Positions 8,389-17,193 of a DNA stretch of 62,169 nt are shown here, one piece after another. The stretch covers positions 1 through 62,169 of the forward strand of contig JAHDQS010000015.1 of assembly GCA_018433675.1 (NCBI GenBank). Direction: 5' to 3'. Below the pieces are notes generated by a model, which made no database searches, had not been told where the DNA came from, and saw only the letters and a list, made by a program, of their open reading frames with translations. The stretch's first letter is position 1. Every line of letters begins with the position of its first letter. A program made the translations under genes and the position numbers. The stretch comes from Clostridia bacterium. Its GTDB lineage: Bacteria > Bacillota > Peptococcia > DRI-13 > SM3-B62.

Positions 8389-8937
8389 ATGCGGGAAATA
8401 TCGCTTCACATTCTTGATATTGTTCAAAACTCATTGGCCGCAGGTGCCGCGAATGTAACTATTTCTGTAAAGGAAGACTTAGATGATGACGTTTTGGAAC
8501 TGATAATTGAGGATAACGGTTGTGGTATGGATGAAGAAAAACTCAAAAAGGTTCTTGATCCCTTTTACACGACAAGAACTACGCGAAAGGTAGGGTTAGG
8601 GTTGTCTATGCTGCAAGCCAATGCCGAAGCCTGTGGCGGTGAACTGACGATTGATTCCGTTCCCAACAAGGGCACAGTCGTAAAGGCTGTGTTTCAACAT
8701 AGTCATATTGATAGGGTTCCGTTGGGGGATATGGTCGCTACTCTCATTGCCCTTGTAGCCGGTTACCCGGAAGTGGATTTTTTATATAGCCATAGTGTGG
8801 ACAAGAAAGATTTTATTTTCAGCACAAAAGAAATAAGGGATGTCTTAGAGGATACTTCTCTTGATCACCCGGAAGTGCTTTCTTGGTTAAAAGATTATCT
8901 TTCGGAAAGGGAAAACCAATTGCAGTTGGGAAATTAG
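8389..8937 (+). CDS. HATPase_c ATP-binding protein (anti-sigma / histidine-kinase-like)
   Basis: 182 residues. The GHKL ATP-binding fold is shown by the N box HILDIVQNSLAAGA, the G1 box EDNGCGMD and the G2 box GLGLSML. There is no H box, so it is not a complete sensor kinase; anti-sigma kinases such as SpoIIAB have the same architecture. The C-terminal 60 residues are unrecognised. ATG 8389 has GGGGGAGAG just upstream; earlier in-frame starts fall inside the PHP gene. It ends the DRTGG-PHP set. In clostridial hydrogenase operons an equivalent ATPase precedes the NuoE/NuoF-like subunits, but those are absent here. Confidence 0.85.
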   Translation: MREISLHILDIVQNSLAAGAANVTISVKEDLDDDVLELIIEDNGCGMDEEKLKKVLDPFYTTRTTRKVGLGLSMLQANAEACGGELTIDSVPNKGTVVKAVFQHSHIDRVPLGDMVATLIALVAGYPEVDFLYSHSVDKKDFIFSTKEIRDVLEDTSLDHPEVLSWLKDYLSERENQLQLGN

Positions 8938-9066
8938 TAATATCAGCAATTTTACTTGCCAGCAATTAACATCATAACCTGCTTGTCTGCTTTGCACCCG
9001 GGTGGTAAGATGGAGTATGACGAATTGTCGTTGGATTTTGAACTTGCTTCAAAGGGGGCATTGACA

Positions 9067-9324
9067 TTGAGAGCATATAGTGCAAAGAAAAGTCTCTGGC
9101 TGCTATTGGCATTGCTGGTTATCGGGGGCTTGATCGGAAGCCTGTTGGGATCGGCCTTTGGAGAGTATCTGCCGATTCTGCGACAAGGGTTCCCGACTAT
9201 TGGTTTGGCTCCGACGGCACTTGACCTTGTGGTCATTAAGCTGACGTTTGGCTTGCAGATGAGTTTGAACGTGGCCGGTATTGTGGGTTTTCTGGTGGCT
9301 TTATTTGTTTACTTCAGGCTATAA
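9067..9324 (+). CDS. DUF4321 small membrane protein
   Basis: An 85-residue protein with a short basic N-terminus (MRAYSAKKS), a first membrane helix (LWLLLALLVIGGLIGSLLG), a linker with FPTIGLAP and a second helix near the end (GIVGFLVALFVYF). This is the DUF4321 pattern commonly found just upstream of maf-radC-mreBCD in Firmicutes. TTG 9067 is preferred: AAAGGGGG lies 8 bases upstream, and the longer frame from 8956 would put non-family sequence in front. Function unknown; context suggests the cell envelope or shape system. Confidence 0.7.
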   Translation: MRAYSAKKSLWLLLALLVIGGLIGSLLGSAFGEYLPILRQGFPTIGLAPTALDLVVIKLTFGLQMSLNVAGIVGFLVALFVYFRL

Positions 9325-9355
9325 TAATGGCAGGAACGGATTAGGAGGTGCCGGC

Positions 9356-9952
9356 ATGAAAGTTATTTTGGCTTCATCTTCACCTCGTAGGGCCGAACTT
9401 TTAAAAAAAATCGGGCTTTCCTTTCGAGTATCCCCCGCTGAGATTGAAGAAGGGGTGCCGATTCCCCCGTGGTCGGAATGGGTCAAGACTTTGGCAGAGA
9501 ACAAAGCTTTGGCTGTTTCTGCCGAAAAGGACGAGGTCACCCTCGCGGCTGATACCGTTGTTGTCTGCAAGGGGCGAGCACTGGGAAAGCCTGTTGACAG
9601 TGAAGAAGCCCTTGAAATGCTGAGAATGCTGGCAGGCGGTGTTCACGAGGTGATGACCGGGGTATGTACGATCAACGGGCTGCGTACAGACAAGAAAGGT
9701 GTTGCTATGTATCGGGATGTTGAGATTACCCGTGTTCATTTTCGCGATTTGACTGAGCAGGAAATAACCACCTATGTTGCCAGCGGTGAGCCCTTTGATA
9801 AGGCCGGGGCCTATGGAATTCAAGGCCTGGGTGCCTTGCTGGTTGAAAAGATCGAGGGTTGTTATTACAATGTGGTAGGGCTTCCTCTGGTGAAGACGAT
9901 GCTGCTTTTGCGACGCTGTGGAATAAACGTACTGGGGGCCGGTGGAAAATGA
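9356..9952 (+). CDS. maf: Maf nucleoside triphosphate pyrophosphatase
   Basis: A 198-residue Maf/Ham1-fold house-cleaning pyrophosphatase acting on non-canonical or modified NTPs (dTTP/UTP group). The N-terminal ASSSPRR (residues 6-12), LAADTVV and GKPVDSEEA motifs are intact, and so is the DKAGAYGIQG segment. ATG 9356 has a strong AGGAGGTG site. radC starts directly at the stop codon. The maf-radC-mreB order is conserved in Bacillus and clostridia. Confidence 0.95.
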   Translation: MKVILASSSPRRAELLKKIGLSFRVSPAEIEEGVPIPPWSEWVKTLAENKALAVSAEKDEVTLAADTVVVCKGRALGKPVDSEEALEMLRMLAGGVHEVMTGVCTINGLRTDKKGVAMYRDVEITRVHFRDLTEQEITTYVASGEPFDKAGAYGIQGLGALLVEKIEGCYYNVVGLPLVKTMLLLRRCGINVLGAGGK

Positions 9953-10645
9953 GTGAAAAAGGATGGTGGTCATATTTCCATTAAGGATTACCCAGAAGAA
10001 ATAAGGCCCAGGGAAAAAATCCTGTACTATGGAGCGGAGAGCTTGTCGGATCAGGAATTGCTGGCAATACTGCTGCGAACCGGTACGAAGGAGAAATCTG
10101 CTCTGGAGCTGGCAAATGACGTTTTACAAGACGGAGGCTTAAAAAACCTCACCCAAATCAGTGTTGAAGAGCTTAAATGTAAGAAGGGGATGGGTCTTGC
10201 GAAAGCGGCCCAATTGAAGGCAGCTGTGGAATTGAGCCGGCGTTTGGCCAGGCAGAGTTTGGGATTATTACCAATAATCAAAGATCCCAACGATGTTGCC
10301 AAGCTGGTTATGGGTGAAATGGCATATTTAGACCGAGAACACTTCAGGGCTATCAATTTAAACACCAAGAATCAGGTTATGGCCATTGACACGATTTCAG
10401 TGGGAAGCCTCAATGCGTCATTGGTTCATCCCCGCGAGGTGTTCAAGCCGTCTGTGAAAAGGAGTGCTGCGAGTTTGATCCTTGTGCACAATCATCCCAG
10501 TGGCGATACAAAACCCAGTCAAGAGGATATTAAGGTCACTTGGCGGCTGTACGAAGCCGGGAACCTTCTTGGCATCGAGATTGTAGATCATGTCATTATC
10601 GGTCAAAATAAATTCTTAAGTATGAAAGAAAAAGGCTATATGTAG
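9953..10645 (+). CDS. radC: RadC family JAMM metallo-protein
   Basis: A 230-residue protein with an N-terminal helix-hairpin-helix region (LSDQELLAILLRTG, GLAKAAQLKAAVELSRR) and a C-terminal JAB1/MPN+ domain. The JAMM zinc motif HNHPSGDTKPSQED is at about residues 180-193. The long-assumed DNA repair function has not held up in the model organism and the true role is unclear. GTG start at 9953 follows maf with no gap; GGTGG lies 7-8 bases upstream. Length matches the family. Confidence 0.93.
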   Translation: MKKDGGHISIKDYPEEIRPREKILYYGAESLSDQELLAILLRTGTKEKSALELANDVLQDGGLKNLTQISVEELKCKKGMGLAKAAQLKAAVELSRRLARQSLGLLPIIKDPNDVAKLVMGEMAYLDREHFRAINLNTKNQVMAIDTISVGSLNASLVHPREVFKPSVKRSAASLILVHNHPSGDTKPSQEDIKVTWRLYEAGNLLGIEIVDHVIIGQNKFLSMKEKGYM

Positions 10646-10694
10646 GAAAAACTAATAGCGTAATTCCATAATCAGGAAGGGGAAACAGAACACC

Positions 10695-11720
10695 ATGTTT
10701 TTTAGTAGAGATTTAGGAATAGACCTGGGTACGGCAAATACCCTCGTCTACATTAAAGGAAAAGGCGTAGTATTGACAGAACCTTCTGTTGTAGCAATTC
10801 AAAAGGATGTCGGAACTGTTTTGGCTGTGGGCGATGAAGCGAAAAAGATGATTGGCAGGACTCCCGGCAATATCACGGCTATTCGTCCGATGAGGGACGG
10901 TGTTATCGCTGATTTTGATGTGACACATACCATGTTGCGCTATTTTATGCGAAAGGCTTTAAATACAAATATAAATTATTTCAACCGTCCCCGTGTCGTG
11001 GTGTGCGTTCCGGCAGGAGTCACCACTGTTGAGGAACGTGCGGTGAAAGAAGCGGCGATCCAATCAGGTGCCAAGGAAGCTTATTTGATAGAAGAACCGA
11101 TGGCTGCCGCTATTGGGGCAGGACTGCCGATACATGAGCCTACCGGTAATATGATCGTTGATATCGGAGGAGGAACGACGGATGTGGCGGTTATTTCTTT
11201 AGGGGGTATCGTTACCAACAAAAGTATCAGAATCGGCGGCGATGAGATGGATGAAGCCATCGTAAATCATATTAAGCGTACCTACAATTTACTGATCGGC
11301 GAAAGAACGGCAGAGGACATCAAAATTGAAATAGGCTCGGCGCTTGAGCAGACTGAAGAAAGGAAATACCAGGTCAAAGGTCGTGATTTGGTCTCAGGTC
11401 TGCCAAAAGTACTCGAGGTTGGTGTCAAGGAAATTTGCGCTGCGCTTTCAGAACCGGTGATGTCGATTATTGAGGCCATCAAGGTATGTTTGGAAAAAAC
11501 ACCACCGGAACTGGCGGCTGATATTATGGACCGTGGCATTATGATGACAGGCGGAGGTTCTCTGCTGCAGGGGATGGACATGCTGGTGAGCAGGGAAACG
11601 GGCATGCCCGTCCATATGGCCGACCAACCCCTTACATCAGTGGCTTGCGGGTCAGGAAAAGCTTTGGAGAATATCAATACCTTGAAGAGGTTGATGGTAG
11701 TTAATAGAAGGATTAGTTAG
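10695..11720 (+). CDS. mreB: Rod-shape-determining actin homologue MreB
   Basis: A 341-residue bacterial actin. The phosphate-1 motif [14 protein letters not shown] opens the protein; the phosphate-2 motif [11 protein letters not shown] and the adenosine motif [11 protein letters not shown] are intact. MreB filaments direct the elongation machinery (MreC, MreD, PBP2, RodA), all of which are encoded in the following 8 kb. The ribosome site AGGAAGGGG is well formed. Confidence 0.97.
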   Translation: MFFSRDLGIDLGTANTLVYIKGKGVVLTEPSVVAIQKDVGTVLAVGDEAKKMIGRTPGNITAIRPMRDGVIADFDVTHTMLRYFMRKALNTNINYFNRPRVVVCVPAGVTTVEERAVKEAAIQSGAKEAYLIEEPMAAAIGAGLPIHEPTGNMIVDIGGGTTDVAVISLGGIVTNKSIRIGGDEMDEAIVNHIKRTYNLLIGERTAEDIKIEIGSALEQTEERKYQVKGRDLVSGLPKVLEVGVKEICAALSEPVMSIIEAIKVCLEKTPPELAADIMDRGIMMTGGGSLLQGMDMLVSRETGMPVHMADQPLTSVACGSGKALENINTLKRLMVVNRRIS

Positions 11721-11730
11721 GTGGGTGCCA

Positions 11731-12594
11731 ATGGCCACAAAGAAAAAGGTCATTATTGCTGTGTCGTTTGTTTTGTTTATTTTAATAATGATGAAGGTTA
11801 TGAGCCTGACAAGGTGGGATAATACCGCCCTTTTTCCTGTTTCACGCGTTGTTCGGGAAGTAATTGCCCCTGCTCAGGCAGGTGTCACAAATATCGGCAA
11901 AGGGGTGAACGACTTTTTCGCTTATTTTACCGATAATAAGGTTTTACGTGAGGAAAACAACGAGATGGCACAAAGCCTGGCAGTTCTGCAAGAAGAGGTA
12001 TACAGGTTACAGGCAGAGGCCCAGGAGAATGAACGACTCAAGGAATTATTGGCCTACAAGGAGCAAAAGGAGGAAAATTACGAGCTCGTACTGGCCGGAG
12101 TGATTGCCCGTGACCCGGGCAACTGGTATAAAACGCTGTTGGTAAACAAGGGTACTGCCGATGGAATCGCAATAAATATGCCTGTTGTTAACCACGATGG
12201 TTTGGTAGGAATTGTCACGGGGGTAAGTAAGAATACCGCTGAAATATTGATGCTGCTTGACAGTGAGGCGGCTGTGGGAAGCAGGATCTTTGAAACCCGG
12301 GTTACACCGGGTGTAATAGAGGGAACGGGTCGGAGTGATTACTTGAGGATGATCGATCTGCCCCACGATGTAGAAATCGATTTAGGTCAGACGGTTGTAA
12401 CCTCCGGCTTGGGAGAGTTCTATCCGAAAGGGATACGAGTCGGAACGGTTGCTGAAGTTATTCTAGAGCCGAACGGGTTGATGAAAACGGCTTTGGTTAA
12501 GCCTTTTGTGGATTTCGCTCGTTTGGAGGAGGTCTTTATTATTAAAAAGGTGATGTTGTCTGAGACTGATTTTGCGGGAGATGTAGCCCAATGA
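11731..12594 (+). CDS. mreC: Rod-shape-determining protein MreC
   Basis: A 287-residue membrane-anchored scaffold. It has a short basic start (MATKKK), one helix (VIIAVSFVLFILIMMKV), a coiled coil about residues 70-110 (LREENNEMAQSLAVLQEEVYRLQ) and the beta-barrel-like MreC domain (VIARDPGNWYKTLLVNKGTADGI). ATG 11731 has AGGTGGG 5 bases upstream; GTG 11725 would leave no room for a ribosome site. The stop overlaps the mreD start by 4 bases (ATGA). Confidence 0.95.
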   Translation: MATKKKVIIAVSFVLFILIMMKVMSLTRWDNTALFPVSRVVREVIAPAQAGVTNIGKGVNDFFAYFTDNKVLREENNEMAQSLAVLQEEVYRLQAEAQENERLKELLAYKEQKEENYELVLAGVIARDPGNWYKTLLVNKGTADGIAINMPVVNHDGLVGIVTGVSKNTAEILMLLDSEAAVGSRIFETRVTPGVIEGTGRSDYLRMIDLPHDVEIDLGQTVVTSGLGEFYPKGIRVGTVAEVILEPNGLMKTALVKPFVDFARLEEVFIIKKVMLSETDFAGDVAQ

Positions 12595-13109
12595 ATTATT
12601 TCGTTTTGTTTTTGCTTGCCTTATTGGGACTATTGCTGCAATCGACACTGTTTACTCATTTTGCTATTGCCGGTGTGACGCCGGATATAGTTTTGGTACT
12701 GGTTGTTTATTTCAGCATTTTACAAGGCGTGGGAAAAGGCGGCATACTTGGTTTTTCATTGGGGTTGTTGGAAGATATCTGCCTGGGTCGTTTTATTGGT
12801 ATGAACGCCCTGGCGAAAGGGGCCACCGGCTTATTTGTCGGTTGGATGGCAGGCCGGACATTTAGTGAGAACCTTTTAGTGCCTATTGTCAGTCTCTTTA
12901 TCGGCACGATTTTTAATCAGTTTGTGTATATGGTGTTGGGTAAAATGATGGGCTTAGATTGGACTCTGGAATTATGGCTTTGGAAGGCTTTGCCTTTAGC
13001 GATATACAACATGTGTCTGGTTCCTTTTACGTATTCTCGTTTTTTCTTTTGGAATATGAAAGATAACGACGCGGAGCCTGAAATTTCGTTTTTGGGAAAG
13101 CTTTCTTAA
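12591..13109 (+). CDS. mreD: Rod-shape-determining protein MreD
   Basis: A 172-residue polytopic membrane protein with about five hydrophobic helices, the GGILGFSLGLLEDICLG motif that is typical of MreD, and length usual for the family. It partners MreC and the PBP2/RodA synthase in lateral wall growth. It overlaps mreC by 4 bases, so it is translationally coupled. Confidence 0.92.
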   Translation: MNYFVLFLLALLGLLLQSTLFTHFAIAGVTPDIVLVLVVYFSILQGVGKGGILGFSLGLLEDICLGRFIGMNALAKGATGLFVGWMAGRTFSENLLVPIVSLFIGTIFNQFVYMVLGKMMGLDWTLELWLWKALPLAIYNMCLVPFTYSRFFFWNMKDNDAEPEISFLGKLS

Positions 13110-13142
13110 AAGGAGATTGCTTCGGATGAAGAGGAGAGACTA

Positions 13143-15215
13143 ATGGAGGTAAGGAAATCCAAACTTATTCTGGAAAAAACCTTAAAAACTTACACATGGG
13201 TGATAGTTGCCATATTTTTGGTAATGTTTGTCCGGGTAGCTTGGTTGCAAATTATTAAGACTGAGTTATACCGTACAAAGGCAGTTTCAAACATTATGAG
13301 GTGGCTTCCGGAAACGGCCCCAAGGGGTGAAATTCTTGACCGCAACGGGCAGGTGCTTGCCACCAACAGGCCCGTCTTTAATTTGTGTTTGGATTATATG
13401 GGGATGGGTGATAAGGACGGAACTTCCCAAATAAATTCGGATGAAGTTGTTAACAGCTTGGTAGAGATATTAGATGATCCGGAAATTACTTATGAGCAAG
13501 TTCAGGATATGATCAAATCTCAGAGTGGACGGTTATACGAGCCGGTAATCATTAAGAGAGATATCCCTATTGAGTTGGTTACGGTGTTTGAGGAAAGGCG
13601 GAGAGAACTGCCAGGGGTTAGTATAATTGCTCAGCCGCAGCGTTCATACCCGCATGAAACGTTGGCGGGACACCTTTTAGGTTATGTGCACTCCATTAAG
13701 GAAGAATTGGAGGAGCCGGGTTTTGAAGACTACGGTATGGCTGATTTGGTGGGCAAGACGGGTATCGAAAAGGTGTATGAGCATGATCTGCGTGGAGAAA
13801 ACGGATATCGCCAGGTGGAAGTGACAGCTTTGAATCGTCCGGTTAGAGAGGTCCAGACAATTCCGGCTATCCCCGGAAACGATTTGATCTTAACGATTGA
13901 CCTTGAATTACAACGTGTCATGGAAAAGAGCTTCGATGAAGTGTTGGAAAAGGTACAAAAAGATCACCCAAAAGCCCAGGCAGGAGCAGCCGTGTTGTTG
14001 GATGTTAAAACCGGTAAAGTGTTAGCGATGACAAGCCGGCCGGAGCTTAATCCGACAGAATTCAACGGCAAGCCACTCTCCCAGGAACAGGCGGATTATT
14101 ATTTTCGCAACGATCCTCCGGCTCTCAGGAACAGGGCACTACAGGGTGCTTATGTGCCGGGTTCGACCTTTAAGATGGTGACGGCTATTGCCGCTTTGGA
14201 GTCCGGTGTAGTTTTGCCTGACGAGTATATAACCTGTACAGGTAGGTATTGGGAGTCTCCATATATCAAATGCTGGGACGTGCATGGTCCGGTTAATCTT
14301 TATTCGGCTCTTGCCAAATCCTGCAATGTATATTTTCAGGAAATGGCTGCGCGCAGCGGTATTGAGGCCATTGGCAGAATTGGGACAGAGCTGGGGCTGG
14401 GTCAAAGAACAGGAATCGATCTTCCTTACGAGAGTTCCGGCCTTTTACCCCATTTGGAGTGGCAGGAAAAGGAGTTTGGTGCCAGAGCGGATCGTATAAA
14501 TAAGCAGATAGATGAAAAAATCATGGGTCTCGAGGATGAGTATCAAAAAGACATTGAGGCGGCCGCTGATGAGAATGAGAAAAAGAGATTGGAACGTGAG
14601 CTTAAAGGTAAAATAAATGTTTGGGAGCAAGAAAGAAATATACAATTAAATCATTATACCAAGTGGCACACGTGGGATACCTACAATACAGGCATTGGGC
14701 AGGGGTACAATCAGTATTCGATTATTCAATTGGCTAATTATGTGTCTACTATTGCCAATGGCGGCACCCGGTACAAACCTTATATCGTCGATAGGATTAT
14801 TTCTTATGAAGGAGAGGTCTTAAAGCAATATGAGCCGGAGCTTGTGCTGGAAACATCTATTTCTGCGGATACAATAAGGGAGGTCCAAAGAGGTATGCAG
14901 GCAGTAACTGAGCCGGGAGGTACGGCATACTTTCTTTTCAGTGGTTTCCCTGAGGAAATAAAGGTAGGTGCCAAGACCGGTACGGCTCAAACAGGAAGGG
15001 CGGACTATGAGAAAGATGATTATGACGGATTGTTTGTTGCTTTTGCGCCTGCCGATGATCCGCAAATCGCTTTTGCCGGAGTAGTTGAGCACGGATACAG
15101 CGGAGGAGGCTCTGCCGGATATATTGCCAAAGCTCTCATGGAACAGTATTTCGGCATCGGACAAGAAAAATCCATTTTGGAATTGTCGGAAGTAGAACAT
15201 GAGATAGTTGATTAA
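13143..15215 (+). CDS. mrdA: Penicillin-binding protein 2 (elongation transpeptidase) with a charged helical insert
   Basis: A 690-residue class B PBP. It has an N-terminal membrane anchor (about residues 16-38), the dimerisation domain (APRGEILDRNG), and a transpeptidase domain with S341-TFK, S393-CN and K611-TG active-site motifs. Between SGLLPHLEW and TYNTGIGQGY, about residues 442-506, there is an extra, very charged segment (KQIDEKIMGLEDEYQKDIE, ENEKKRLEREL) that looks like a helical hairpin or coiled coil and is not in typical PBP2. It cross-links wall peptides with RodA, encoded 2 kb downstream. ATG 13143 follows GAGGAG. A terminator lies directly after. Confidence 0.94.
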   Translation: MEVRKSKLILEKTLKTYTWVIVAIFLVMFVRVAWLQIIKTELYRTKAVSNIMRWLPETAPRGEILDRNGQVLATNRPVFNLCLDYMGMGDKDGTSQINSDEVVNSLVEILDDPEITYEQVQDMIKSQSGRLYEPVIIKRDIPIELVTVFEERRRELPGVSIIAQPQRSYPHETLAGHLLGYVHSIKEELEEPGFEDYGMADLVGKTGIEKVYEHDLRGENGYRQVEVTALNRPVREVQTIPAIPGNDLILTIDLELQRVMEKSFDEVLEKVQKDHPKAQAGAAVLLDVKTGKVLAMTSRPELNPTEFNGKPLSQEQADYYFRNDPPALRNRALQGAYVPGSTFKMVTAIAALESGVVLPDEYITCTGRYWESPYIKCWDVHGPVNLYSALAKSCNVYFQEMAARSGIEAIGRIGTELGLGQRTGIDLPYESSGLLPHLEWQEKEFGARADRINKQIDEKIMGLEDEYQKDIEAAADENEKKRLERELKGKINVWEQERNIQLNHYTKWHTWDTYNTGIGQGYNQYSIIQLANYVSTIANGGTRYKPYIVDRIISYEGEVLKQYEPELVLETSISADTIREVQRGMQAVTEPGGTAYFLFSGFPEEIKVGAKTGTAQTGRADYEKDDYDGLFVAFAPADDPQIAFAGVVEHGYSGGGSAGYIAKALMEQYFGIGQEKSILELSEVEHEIVD

Positions 15216-15243
15216 GGGGTAAGGAAAAAAGCCCCTTTTTTTT
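15214..15243 (+). terminator. Rho-independent terminator after mrdA
   Basis: AGGGG pairs with CCCCT across a 14-base loop and is followed by a run of eight T. It closes the maf-radC-mreBCD-mrdA operon and separates it from minCDE. Confidence 0.75.
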
Positions 15244-15313
15244 GCAGGTTTTTTTTTATAAACAGCGAACTTAGATTAAGTATGCAGTACACCTGGAGGG
15301 ATTGGTATCGGAT

Positions 15314-16000
15314 ATGACAAACGATGTTGTGGTATTTAAAGGAAATAAGGAAGGATTAGTTGTCCGCTGCAATGACGAAGCAGAATGGGAAGATATCTTT
15401 GATACCCTCAAGGAGCGTTTGGAGGGTAAAGGAAAATCCTTCTTTGCAGGCGCCGGCGTTGTTTTTGAAGCCGAAGGGCGTGTCCTTACGCCGGAACAGG
15501 TGGGTTCTCTTTGGCGGCTGTTTCAGGAGAACGGGTTAAAGGTTAAAGCGATTAGAACAGGCGAAGGGAAAGGACAACACCGGCAGATGCGGATATCGTC
15601 CCGAGACGAAGAAGGAAGCAAACGGAGTATTGATGAGGTAAGCGATTTGCCGACCTTGATTGTCAGAAGAAATATTCGCTCCGGGCAGGACGTTTCTTTC
15701 GCAGGAAACGTGATTGTCTTCGGGGATACCAAGCCCGGTTCTGAGGTTTCTGCCTCCGGATATGTTTTGGTGATGGGGAAATTAAGCGGAACAGTTCATG
15801 CGGGAGCTGCGGGCGATGAGAGGGCTTGGGTAGGGGCGATAAGGCTGCAACCAACTCAATTGCGAATTGCCAATTATATCACCAGGGCACCGGATGAAGA
15901 GCCTACCGGACCTGAAATTGCCCACATTTGCGAAGGCGCCGTTATAGTCCGGGATATGAAAAAGATAGGAAATTACATAGAAATTAACAGGAGGAATTGA
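15314..16000 (+). CDS. minC: Septum-site inhibitor MinC
   Basis: A 228-residue FtsZ-assembly inhibitor. The N-terminal domain (DVVVFKGNKEGLVVRC) and the C-terminal right-handed beta helix (SGQDVSFAGNVIVFGD, GSEVSASGYVLVMGKLSGTVHAGA, AWVGAIRLQPTQLRIA) are both present. The start is not certain: TGGAGGG at 15293-15299 is close to TTG 15302 and far from ATG 15314; ATG is chosen from the family N-terminus. minD follows after 3 bases. Confidence 0.92.
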   Translation: MTNDVVVFKGNKEGLVVRCNDEAEWEDIFDTLKERLEGKGKSFFAGAGVVFEAEGRVLTPEQVGSLWRLFQENGLKVKAIRTGEGKGQHRQMRISSRDEEGSKRSIDEVSDLPTLIVRRNIRSGQDVSFAGNVIVFGDTKPGSEVSASGYVLVMGKLSGTVHAGAAGDERAWVGAIRLQPTQLRIANYITRAPDEEPTGPEIAHICEGAVIVRDMKKIGNYIEINRRN

Positions 16001-16003
16001 TTA

Positions 16004-16801
16004 ATGGGAGAAGTTATTGTAATAACCTCCGGCAAGGGGGGCGTAGGCAAGACTACTACAACCGCAAATATTGGTACTGCCCTGGCTTCTATGGGTTACA
16101 AGGTCGTTCTGATGGACACCGATATTGGCTTGAGAAACCTTGATGTGGTCCTTGGTCTGGAGAACAGGATAGTGTACGATCTTGTCGATGTAGCGCAAGG
16201 TAACTGCAGGCTCAAGCAAGCCTTGATTAAGGACAAGCGGTTCGAACACCTGGTGCTTCTTCCGGCGGCGCAGACTAAAGACAAATCTGCCGTAAGCACC
16301 GAGCAGATGAAAGAATTGAGCCAAAAGCTCAAGGAAGAGTACGATTATGTGATAATAGACTGTCCGGCAGGGATTGAGCAGGGTTTTAAAAATGCCATTG
16401 CAGGAGCAGAAAAGGCTATAGTTGTAACGACTCCGGAGGTGGCCGCAGTTCGCGACGCCGACAGAATAGTAGGTCTTTTAGAGGCCGCGGAACTGAGGAA
16501 TCCTCAACTGGTGATAAACAGAATCAGACCCGATATGGTTAAGAAGGGCGATATGATGGATATCAACGATATGATAGACATTCTTGCTATAGAGTTAGCC
16601 GGAGTTGTACCGGAAGATGAGCACATCGTGGTGTCCACAAACAGGGGAGAGCCGGCTGTGCTCGATGCCAACTCCCTTGCGGGTCAAGCCTACCGCAATA
16701 TTGCCAAAAGAATAACCGGCGAGCAGGTTCCACTGATTTCTTTAGAGACCAGCAATGGTATCATGGGTAAATTGAGGAAACTCTTGGGGTTTAAGGCCTA
16801 A
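16004..16801 (+). CDS. minD: Septum-site ATPase MinD
   Basis: A 265-residue ParA/MinD ATPase. The deviant Walker A motif SGKGGVGKTT is at residues 9-18, the switch regions (DTDIGLRNLD, DCPAGIE) are intact, and the C-terminal amphipathic membrane-targeting helix (GIMGKLRKLLGFK) is present. It recruits MinC to the membrane and is stimulated by MinE, encoded next. A GAGGAATTG site precedes the ATG. Confidence 0.97.
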   Translation: MGEVIVITSGKGGVGKTTTTANIGTALASMGYKVVLMDTDIGLRNLDVVLGLENRIVYDLVDVAQGNCRLKQALIKDKRFEHLVLLPAAQTKDKSAVSTEQMKELSQKLKEEYDYVIIDCPAGIEQGFKNAIAGAEKAIVVTTPEVAAVRDADRIVGLLEAAELRNPQLVINRIRPDMVKKGDMMDINDMIDILAIELAGVVPEDEHIVVSTNRGEPAVLDANSLAGQAYRNIAKRITGEQVPLISLETSNGIMGKLRKLLGFKA

Positions 16802-16821
16802 AAGGGAAAGGGGGTCGTGTA

Positions 16822-17088
16822 ATGGATTTGTTTGGGAAAGTTTTAGGAAGAGGTAGCGAGCACAGTAAGAATATCGCGAAGGAAAGGCTTCGTCTGGTGC
16901 TTGTACATGATCGGACGAGCATTTCTCCTCAGCTTCTTGAGGCACTCAAGGAGGATATGTTAAAGGTAATATCCAATTACATGGATATTGACCGGCGCGG
17001 AACAGAGGTAACACTCAATTCGGACGATAAGTCCGTAGCTCTTACGGCCAGTATTCCCATTATTAAAATAAACAGGATTTCAAACTAG
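16822..17088 (+). CDS. minE: Cell division topological specificity factor MinE
   Basis: An 88-residue MinE. The anti-MinCD region (SKNIAKERLRLVLVHDR) and the C-terminal topological domain (LLEALKEDMLKVISNYMDID) are clear, and length is typical. Its presence means division-site placement uses an oscillating MinCDE system, rather than only DivIVA as in Bacillus. Confidence 0.96.
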   Translation: MDLFGKVLGRGSEHSKNIAKERLRLVLVHDRTSISPQLLEALKEDMLKVISNYMDIDRRGTEVTLNSDDKSVALTASIPIIKINRISN

Positions 17089-17120
17089 AATGAAATGGGA
17101 GAAAATAGCTGTGCATTTTT

Positions 17121-17182
17121 CCGCCCTAAAGACACGAACTTGTACTTCTCGGATATGTCTTGATGAGGTATAATTAGGGCGG
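17121..17182 (+). promoter_or_regulatory. Long inverted repeat in the rodA leader
   Basis: CCGCCCTAA (17121-17129) is complementary to TTAGGGCGG (17174-17182), with an inner AAGACA / TGTCTT pair. The 3-prime arm runs into the rodA ribosome site GGAGGG (17181-17186), so the fold could mask it. A TATAAT at 17169-17174 overlaps the 3-prime arm, so a DNA-level operator is also possible. Confidence 0.4.
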
Positions 17183-17193
17183 AGGGTTTGCAC

